Positions 1 to 4,868 of a stretch of 5,591 bases of DNA are shown one piece after another. A program made the position numbers and the translations under genes. Source of the stretch: Bacteroidales bacterium. GTDB lineage: Bacteria; Bacteroidota; Bacteroidia; Bacteroidales; WCHB1-69. The notes under the pieces were generated by a model. It was not told where the DNA came from. It did no database searches and saw only the letters and a program-made list of their open reading frames with translations. The stretch's first letter is position 1; the number at the start of each line of letters is the position of its first letter. The stretch spans positions 1 to 5,591 of the forward strand of contig JAISDH010000110.1 of assembly GCA_031264975.1 (NCBI GenBank), in the 5' to 3' direction.

Positions 1-63
1 AACCGTTTTTACCAACAAAGCTCCGGATCGACATTACCCATTGTGAGAAATGGACATAAATAG
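1..63 (+). CDS. Possible C-terminal tail of a gene cut by the left window edge
   Basis: Reading from base 1, the plus strand is open for 20 codons and ends in TAG at 61-63; the peptide ends in STLPIVRNGHK. Nothing in it identifies a family. If real, the gene runs toward the beta-propeller gene and ends 63 bases from that gene's stop, a normal tail-to-tail arrangement. A chance open stretch of 20 codons is common, and the other two plus frames are also open for 14 to 18 codons, so the call is weak and rests mostly on position. Confidence 0.22.
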   Translation, partial: NRFYQQSSGSTLPIVRNGHK

Positions 64-80
64 ATCCTAAGTTATAAGGA

Positions 81-106
81 AGAAAAATTATTTGACACAG
101 TTAAAT
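81..106 (-). terminator. Weak candidate terminator of the beta-propeller gene
   Basis: Read on the minus strand, just past the stop codon at 127-129, the arms ATTTAAC and GTCAAAT (plus positions 106-100 and 96-90) can pair around a TGT loop with one mismatch. A T-rich run (AATTTTTCT) follows. The stem is AT-rich and weak, so this is only a plausible intrinsic terminator. On the plus strand the same arms pair fully with one G-U wobble but lack a T run. Confidence 0.3.
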
Positions 107-126
107 TTACACGCCCAAAATATTTT

Positions 127-1380
127 TTATTTAAGTTTAGCAACTACAACAACCGGATTATCATCTTCTTTTAGATCTTTTAATAGTTCCTTTAGTTTTT
201 GATACACTTGTTGGTCTTTTATCGTCTGTGAAGCAAAATATTCTTCCGAAAGCATTTCTTTCATGTCTTCCGGAAACCATACATCTACAACAATGTTGTT
301 TCCTGCGTAATATTTCGGTATAAATGGCAGTCCACCATTTAAATCATTCACAAAACCCTTTTGAAAATGCTCGTCTGTATCAAGGAGTATATTGGTCTTT
401 TGTTCTATATTGTATATTCCATAAACGTAGCTTTCATTAGGTATTAATTTGTTAAGTAAAGGAGAATATCTAGGTTTTGCTTTTGGTTTGGAAAATAAAT
501 CAGGAACGCGGATGTTATAAAAAAAGAATTTTGGTGTTCCTACAATACCCAAACCTGTTCCAAAAATAAAAGAATTGAGAGGATGTGGGTTTTCTATGTT
601 AAAAGTTTCGAGATATTCTATAGGGTATGAGTATTTGCCAAGTTCAAAAATGTATGCCGGTTGGAGCTTGGATTTTTCAAGGCTATAGAGCGTATCATTT
701 ATATAGTCTTTTAAATACAATTGATTATCAACATGAATGGGATCCAATGCTCTATCATAAGTGCTAGCTCTTTCTTTTTCTCTATTAAAAAAGACATAGT
801 TCGGAAAACATTCTGAAATTTCTCCATTCTTGTCGAATAAGCAATATTTATATTTATTTTTTCCATCATTAAACATTGAACCAATGAAAAGATCATCTCC
901 CACATAAGAAAGATTAATTAATCCTTTATCATTTAATTTAGGAGTATGCATTGTGCGTATATGATTTCCGTTAGAATCATATTCTAGTATTTTATATAAA
1001 TCTTCAACATAAAGAACAGATTTATCAGTATTTAGAAAAAAGCTTGAAGAATATAGATATTCGCCTGGCCCTTGCCCTTTTCTTCCGATTTGATTCAAAA
1101 ATTTCCCTGAACGATCAAAAGCATACAAACAATCTCCAGACATAAAAATAAAACTATCTTTAAGTATAATTTTAGGGGAAGGACCAATACGGAGAAGACA
1201 TTCTTCATTTGTTTCAAGAGGAATTAAATCTATTGATGAAAAATAATCAGAACAAAAAACCCGTTGATATTTTTCTACACTTCCAACTAAATCAATAATC
1301 GGATATTTTTCTGTCTTTATTTCATCCGAGCATCCTGTAAAAATAGACAATAAATAAATTAAAATGAATATTTTTTTCAT
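127..1380 (-). CDS. 6-bladed beta-propeller lipoprotein
   Basis: This 417-residue protein belongs to the Bacteroidota 6-bladed beta-propeller lipoproteins (BF3164-like; DUF4934/DUF5128 type). Their molecular role is not established; binding of a ligand or partner at the cell surface is inferred from the fold. The N-terminus is a lipoprotein signal: KK at 2-3, a hydrophobic stretch at 4-13, and lipobox FTGC with the lipidated Cys at 17. Ser-Asp-Glu follows the Cys, which resembles the Bacteroides signal for export to the outer surface. Family hallmarks are IPLETNEECL at 53-62, the glycine-rich loop IGRKGQGPGEY at 98-108 after a FDRSGKF strand, and INDTLYSL at 227-234, as in blade repeats of relatives. 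The length fits a complete member and no break is seen. The C-terminus is acidic/basic, then ends VVVVAKLK. The ATG at 1378-1380 is the only start that keeps the signal peptide. It is monocistronic in the window, divergent from the broken DUF4373 gene. Confidence 0.87.
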   Translation of the reverse strand: MKKIFILIYLLSIFTGCSDEIKTEKYPIIDLVGSVEKYQRVFCSDYFSSIDLIPLETNEECLLRIGPSPKIILKDSFIFMSGDCLYAFDRSGKFLNQIGRKGQGPGEYLYSSSFFLNTDKSVLYVEDLYKILEYDSNGNHIRTMHTPKLNDKGLINLSYVGDDLFIGSMFNDGKNKYKYCLFDKNGEISECFPNYVFFNREKERASTYDRALDPIHVDNQLYLKDYINDTLYSLEKSKLQPAYIFELGKYSYPIEYLETFNIENPHPLNSFIFGTGLGIVGTPKFFFYNIRVPDLFSKPKAKPRYSPLLNKLIPNESYVYGIYNIEQKTNILLDTDEHFQKGFVNDLNGGLPFIPKYYAGNNIVVDVWFPEDMKEMLSEEYFASQTIKDQQVYQKLKELLKDLKEDDNPVVVVAKLK

Positions 1381-1396
1381 TCAAATAATATTAATT

Positions 1397-1426
1397 CAAA
1401 TTTGACATAAGAAAAGTATGGAAAAA
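1397..1426 (-). promoter_or_regulatory. Weak Bacteroidota-type promoter for the beta-propeller gene
   Basis: On the minus strand CAAATTTG (1404-1397) matches the -7 consensus TAnnTTTG at all but the first base. TTTT (1426-1423) lies 18 bases upstream, where TTTG would be expected. The box ends 16 bases before the ATG, so the leader would be only about 10 bases. The surrounding DNA is very AT-rich, so chance matches are likely. Confidence 0.27.
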
Positions 1427-1505
1427 TGGAAAGTTGGCTAATTTGCATTATATTTATAGCTTAAAATCAATACTATGGATATAAATTCGTGGAACAACCT
1501 GCCTC

Positions 1506-1577
1506 AACAAAGTTACTAAAATTTCTTGTATTACGGATGATTTTTGCAAGAAGTTTTCAAAAGAAATCAAAAAACAC
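1506..1577 (+). mobile_element. Possible remnant of an IS982-family transposase N-terminus
   Basis: The plus frame reads N-K-V-T-K-I-S, then CITDDFCKKFSKEIKKH, which resembles the first residues of Bacteroidales IS982-family transposases: a short beta segment, then (C/A)DDFC, then an alternating Lys/Glu helix. In intact relatives a basic segment and the catalytic DDE domain follow; neither is seen here. The frame instead continues into unrelated sequence, and no ATG precedes the segment in frame (TAA at 1482-1484). If correct, this is a short fragment left by deletion. The match is from memory of the family pattern and covers only about 24 residues, so it could be chance. Confidence 0.3.
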
Positions 1578-1604
1578 GCCAACAATTTCCAATGGATAAA
1601 TTCT

Positions 1605-1692
1605 GCCCTATTCAGGGCTATGAGTGTTGAGAGGGGGATTACAGGTGATAGGGTTAGAACTCCTATCCTCAGTTCTTTATTCCCTATGGGAA
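1605..1692. repeat. Cluster of three short hairpins sharing a CCCTAT/ATAGGG core
   Basis: Three inverted repeats occur within 88 bases. GCCCT/AGGGC at 1605-1609 and 1614-1618 has a 4-base loop. GATAGG/CCTATC at 1647-1652 and 1662-1667 can be extended inward by GTT/AAC with one bulged base. TTCCC/GGGAA at 1680-1684 and 1688-1692 has a TAT loop. All carry CCCTAT, CCTAT or the complement ATAGGG. The motif ATAGGGTTA at 1648-1656 recurs exactly and in the same direction at 1831-1839. This could be a structured RNA, a protein-binding array or part of a degraded mobile element; the sequence alone does not decide. Confidence 0.4.
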
Positions 1693-1719
1693 CAGACCAT
1701 GTTGTGGTGTGTGATTTGT

Positions 1720-1775
1720 GGCACGGAAGAAAAAATTTCATGCCAACCTATTTCGCAAAAGGGTGTGCCGTTTTT
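1720..1775 (+). terminator. Weak terminator-like stem and T run
   Basis: GGCAC at 1720-1724 can pair with GTGCC at 1765-1769. A T5 run follows at 1771-1775. The loop is 40 bases, long for an intrinsic terminator, although GGCA (1720-1723) could also pair with TGCC at 1741-1744. It would make sense only if a transcript covers the hairpin cluster just upstream. Confidence 0.17.
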
Positions 1776-1926
1776 GAGTCCAAATGTCTAATTTTTAATT
1801 CAATCCGATCGAATAATGGAGTCTCATCAAATAGGGTTAAAAAAATCTATTGACAGGAAATCTCAGTTTAAGTTCTCCGCTCTTTTCAGAGATAAGATAG
1901 TATCCCGCTCATTTTCAATAAAAAAA

Positions 1927-1958
1927 TTATGAAATAAAAGTCAAACCGGTTATCTTTG
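1927..1958 (+). promoter_or_regulatory. Bacteroidota promoter of the DUF4373 gene
   Basis: TATCTTTG at 1951-1958 matches the Bacteroidota -7 consensus TAnnTTTG perfectly. The -33 region offers TTATG at 1927-1931, an imperfect TTTG, with 19 bases between the elements. The box ends 22 bases before the ATG at 1981, giving a leader of roughly 15 bases. No Shine-Dalgarno sequence precedes the start (GACAGATATAT), as is usual in this phylum. An intact promoter in front of a broken gene suggests that the damage is recent. Confidence 0.6.
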
Positions 1959-1980
1959 CATTGTTAAATGACAGATATAT

Positions 1981-2647
1981 ATGGCAAAAACGAATAAAAC
2001 AGGTATTGATTATTTTCCGTTGGGTGTTGACTTTTTCCTCAATGATAAAATACAATTCATTGAGAATGAGCTTGGTATCAAGCATGAATATGTAGCCTTG
2101 CGTTTGTTGTGCAAACTATATAGCGAAAGATACTACTACAGATGGAGGCTAGATGAATGTCTATTGTTCGAAAAGAAGATAGGCGTTAAAGACTTTTCAA
2201 TGAGACTAGTAGATGAAATAGTGCAAGGTTTCTTCGATAAAACCCTGTTAAACAGGTTCGTAATACTTACCTCGCATGAAATACAAAAAAACGTATTTCG
2301 AAGCAACAAAACGATATAAACGTGTAGAAGTCATTGAAAGTTATTTATTTATCAAAATTCCGGAGAATATTAATATTCAAAATGTAAACATCATGTATAC
2401 ATTAATCGACAAAAGAAAAGAAAGGAAAAAAAAAGAAATAAAAAGAGATAAAGAAATACTCTCTTACGAGAGTACAAAGAAAGATCCTCACGAATCTTCA
2501 CACTTGCTCAAGTATGAAAAATTTCTTCTCTGGCTAAAGCAATATGCACCCTATTGTTCGGATAGGAAAAACTTTCCGCACCAGATAAGCGAAGAAGGGC
2601 TTGACAATAGTCTGACTACTGTAAAATTATTATTGAGATTATTTTAA
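1981..2647 (+). pseudogene. Frameshifted Lin1244/Lin1753-type (DUF4373) protein
   Basis: The first frame (1981-2319) encodes a Lin1244/Lin1753 N-terminal-type domain: GIDYFPLGVDFF at 8-19, then LRLLCKLYSERYYYRW at 40-55 and the DECLL turn at 58-62. Family members resemble phage-type replication initiators with a winged-helix fold; DNA binding is inferred. Intact relatives continue EIQKRYFEATKR. Here codon 103 (Lys) falls in an A7 run at 2285-2291 and the frame then reads NVFRSNKTI and stops at 2317-2319. With six A's the reading becomes EIQKTYFEATKRYKRVEVIE and runs to TAA at 2645-2647, about 221 residues. This half has the usual charged linker (near 2411-2455, K/R/E-rich) and a FLLWLKQYAPYCSDRKNFP segment like the C-terminal domain of relatives. 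It then ends LLLRLF, short of the usual end, so a second lesion near 2605-2640 is likely. In Bacteroides such genes often sit in small accessory cassettes with DUF4248, primase and HU-like genes, none of which is seen here. A sequencing error in the A run is an alternative. Confidence 0.78.
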
Positions 2648-2921
2648 AAAATTTACTAATGAATATTGTGAGCTCCACGACCATTAACTGCTTGAAAAAG
2701 TCGCTGTTATATATAAATAACAATGTCTGGGATCAACTACTTTGTAAAAAAGGAACTATTTTGTGTGTTTCTTTTAGGCATATTTTTATCTTGCGTGTTC
2801 TTTATTGTAAAGCTGTATGCAATCAACTGAGATCATGCCGGAAAGACGGTATGGCAAAAATAAAGAATAAAATTATATTGGTAGTGAATTATGCACACTT
2901 TCAAAATTACACGATCTGGTT
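2648..2921. other. Spacer between the broken gene and the glycosidase operon
   Basis: These 274 bases hold no convincing gene. The first part may be the degraded 3' end of the DUF4373 gene: shifted frames read IIIEIILK, then FTNEYCELHDH before a stop, but I cannot align them with confidence. Two tiny ORFs are described separately. For the glycosidase gene the best -7-like site is TATATTGG at 2874-2881, one mismatch from TAnnTTTG and about 40 bases before the ATG, with no matching -33 element. The true promoter is therefore uncertain. Confidence 0.4.
2723..2830 (+). CDS. Doubtful 35-residue hydrophobic ORF
   Basis: An ATG at 2723 opens 35 codons to TGA at 2828-2830. The peptide has KK at 9-10, a strongly hydrophobic stretch from about 11 to 29, and the lipobox-like sequence FLSC ending at Cys 24. 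It could be a single-span membrane peptide or the signal-peptide end of a lost lipoprotein gene. No ribosome binding site or family supports it, and AT-rich DNA readily produces such hydrophobic frames. Confidence 0.15.
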   Translation: MSGINYFVKKELFCVFLLGIFLSCVFFIVKLYAIN

Positions 2922-2925
2922 ATGA
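2851..2925 (+). CDS. Possible 24-residue leader ORF overlapping the glycosidase start
   Basis: An ATG at 2851 reads MAKIKNKIILVV and ends with TGA at 2923-2925, overlapping the glycosidase ATG (2922-2924) in an ATGA arrangement typical of translational coupling. A purine-rich GGAAAGA at 2840-2846 sits 4 bases before the ATG, a better Shine-Dalgarno-like site than the glycosidase gene itself has. The frame is also open upstream to an ATG at 2659, so the 24-codon form is a choice based on the binding site. No function can be assigned, and the overlap may be accidental. Confidence 0.22.
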   Translation: MAKIKNKIILVVNYAHFQNYTIWL

Positions 2926-4868
2926 ATAAATACGTAAAATACTTTCTGCTCTTTGCAATTAACTGTCTTGCCTCTTGCAGGGAAAATGCCGAAACAGACA
3001 TTAATTTGGCCCAGCAGAAATATGATGAAATGCAACGTTCGGTTGCCCGGGGCTGGAACACATGGGATACACGTTCGGTATTGCGCCATGTACTGCTGCC
3101 GTACGGAGTAGCTATTGATATAAATATCGCTTCATCCGATGGGAAAAGAATTGATCGTTTTTTTATTGGCGACAGGAAAGAGGGAGCTGCGCAGATGAGG
3201 CCAGGCGCCCATTCATACGACGGATATTATACGGATATCACAGCCTCCTGGAACGGACTCCGGCTGAGGGTAGAAAGTGCGGCCGACAGCTTGTCTAACA
3301 CCATCATGATAACCCCTCAGGAAGGAAGCGGAAAAGGTGGTAAAATCATTATTTCTGTCAGAAACCTCTGGCAAAGGGCAAACTGGATATCTACGACCGA
3401 TAATCGGTTTTCGATAAAAACAGTTGCCGGTAACCTGGAATTGGATGGAGAAATCTTAGGTAAATATATTGAAAATAAAGAAAAGGAAATTATACTGTCG
3501 GCAGATGAACCGGTGATTATCAACTGTGGCAATAAATGGGATGCTGAGCAGGCGCGCCAATACATAGACGGACATTACCACAACTTTGTTTCGGTAAACA
3601 AGGAAAAGTACGGGGAATGTTATGACGAATACAATGCCATGCAAAACGTACTGGCATGGGATAATATCTACGATCCCACGATTAATAAGGTGATTACGCC
3701 CGTATCAAGGATATGGAACGTAGGATGGAGTAATAGCCCTGATCTGGGCGGCTTTGTCCTTTTTTGCTGGGATACCTATTTTGCTTCCATGATGTTGTCG
3801 GTAGACAGTAAGGAACTTGCCTATGCCAATGCGGTGGAAATCACAAGGGGTCTTACGGAACAAGGCTTTGTCCCCAACTTCTATACGGAAAGCAATTATA
3901 AATCGCGCGACCGTTCGCAACCTCCGGTCGGTACGCTTGCCGTTTGGAATATTTATCAAAAATACAAAGAGAAATGGTTGTTGGAATTGCTGTATGACGA
4001 TTTCCTGAAATGGAACAGATGGTGGGACGAAAACCGAAAAACCAACGGACTGCTATGCTGGGGAAGCACTCCTTTCGAGCCGGTCACTTACCGTTACTGG
4101 GAATTGGTAGGAGTGAACGAAACATACGGGGGAGCTTTGGAGTCAGGCCTTGACAACTCACACATGTACGATGATATCCCTTTCGATAAGGAAAAACATC
4201 AGCAACAGCTTAATGACGTAGGGCTGAACAGCCTTTATATCATGGATTGCAACCTGCTTGCACGGATAGCGGACGAACTGGACAAAAAGGAAGATGCGAA
4301 AGAACTACGCCGCAGAAGCCGCGACTATTCAAAAGGACTGGCCGGCCTGTGGGATGAAAACAACTCTTTTTATTATAATTTCAGAACAGATACAAAAGAA
4401 TTTAACCGCCGTACGTCGCCCACCAATTTCTATCCGCTGCTGGCGGAAACGCCCGACAATAAACAAGCCGCAGAAATGCTCCAAAAACACTTATTGAACC
4501 CGGAAGAATTTTGGGGAGACTGGGTTATACCCGCAACACCGCGGAACGATCCTGCCTTTAAAGACAACACGTATTGGAGGGGACGCATCTGGGCGCCGCT
4601 CAACTTTTTAGTCTATATGGGATTAAGGAATTACAATACGCCGGAAATCAATGACGCCCGACGTCAATTTGCCGGAAAATCAAAAGAATTACTGCTCAAA
4701 TCATGGTTGTCCGACGGCTATGTTTTTGAGAATTATAACGCAACGACCGGACAGGGAGACGATGTGGCAAACAGCGATAAATTCTATCACTGGGGAGCTT
4801 TGCTGGGATACATCAGCTTAATTGAACAAGGATTTTATTATAACGAAATAGCAGGGATATATGAATAA
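2922..4868 (+). CDS. GH63/trehalase-like (MGH1-type) glycoside hydrolase, lipoprotein
   Basis: This 648-residue protein is a predicted inverting exo-glycosidase of the GH63/MGH1-like (alpha/alpha)6-barrel group. It is probably anchored in the outer membrane or facing the periplasm. The signal peptide has K3 and K6, a hydrophobic core, and lipobox LASC with Cys 19. The next residues (RENAE) are not a clear surface-export signal. Residues 40 to about 215 look like the N-terminal beta-sandwich (ARGWNTWDTRSVLRHVLLP at 42-60); the barrel follows at about 235-640. Clan-type motifs are CWDTYF at 282-287, SRDRSQPPVGTLAVW at 328-342, ESGLDNS at 407-413, YWRGRIWAPLNFLVY at 551-565 and ENYNATTG at 603-610. 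By analogy with E. coli YgjK, Asp 411 is the likely general acid and Glu 603 the likely base. Family members cleave alpha-glucosides, alpha-mannosides or mannosyl/glucosylglycerate, so the substrate is open. No strong ribosome binding site is seen. The 3' end overlaps the GH106 gene by 8 bases, implying joint action on one glycan. Confidence 0.92.
   Translation: MNKYVKYFLLFAINCLASCRENAETDINLAQQKYDEMQRSVARGWNTWDTRSVLRHVLLPYGVAIDINIASSDGKRIDRFFIGDRKEGAAQMRPGAHSYDGYYTDITASWNGLRLRVESAADSLSNTIMITPQEGSGKGGKIIISVRNLWQRANWISTTDNRFSIKTVAGNLELDGEILGKYIENKEKEIILSADEPVIINCGNKWDAEQARQYIDGHYHNFVSVNKEKYGECYDEYNAMQNVLAWDNIYDPTINKVITPVSRIWNVGWSNSPDLGGFVLFCWDTYFASMMLSVDSKELAYANAVEITRGLTEQGFVPNFYTESNYKSRDRSQPPVGTLAVWNIYQKYKEKWLLELLYDDFLKWNRWWDENRKTNGLLCWGSTPFEPVTYRYWELVGVNETYGGALESGLDNSHMYDDIPFDKEKHQQQLNDVGLNSLYIMDCNLLARIADELDKKEDAKELRRRSRDYSKGLAGLWDENNSFYYNFRTDTKEFNRRTSPTNFYPLLAETPDNKQAAEMLQKHLLNPEEFWGDWVIPATPRNDPAFKDNTYWRGRIWAPLNFLVYMGLRNYNTPEINDARRQFAGKSKELLLKSWLSDGYVFENYNATTGQGDDVANSDKFYHWGALLGYISLIEQGFYYNEIAGIYE

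Larger units (their letters stand above)
1381..1950. other. Long gene-free stretch between divergent genes
   Basis: About 570 bases separate the start of the beta-propeller gene from the promoter of the DUF4373 gene. No ORF here is a convincing gene. One plus-strand frame is open from 1485 to 1853 but has no ATG before 1620. The minus strand is also open from 1741 down to 1454, so at most one of the two can code. The plus frame begins with a segment resembling an IS982 transposase N-terminus. Its remaining sequence (after about 1580) I do not recognise. The middle, 1600-1775, is less AT-rich than its flanks and full of short hairpins. The stretch may be insertion-sequence debris, a structured non-coding element, or both. 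Confidence 0.5.

Noticed and set aside
711..905. 64-codon frame overlapping the beta-propeller gene
   Set aside because: A shifted frame within an intact conserved gene; composition and lack of motifs mark it as chance.
1454..1741. 95-codon minus-strand ORF in the gene-free stretch
   Set aside because: It is the antisense of the plus frame containing the IS982-like segment, has no recognisable domain, promoter or signal, and cannot code together with the opposite frame.
1620..1853. 77-codon plus-strand ORF beginning at the first ATG of the open frame
   Set aside because: The frame is already open from 1485, the ATG sits just after a hairpin without a ribosome binding site or promoter, and the peptide matches no family I know. 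It is kept only as part of the region description.
2426..2434. A9 run as a second frameshift in the DUF4373 gene
   Set aside because: The frame on both sides (charged linker, then LKYEKFLLWLKQYAPYC) reads sensibly without a shift, so no lesion is needed here.
2659..2925. 88-codon ORF upstream of the glycosidase gene
   Set aside because: Its first half overlaps the decaying end of the DUF4373 gene in another frame and has no domain or binding site. Only the last 24 codons, with a plausible start, are listed.
3317..3959. Several antisense ORFs within the glycosidase gene
   Set aside because: They are shadows of a well-supported gene with clear domain motifs, and none shows its own start signals or a known family.
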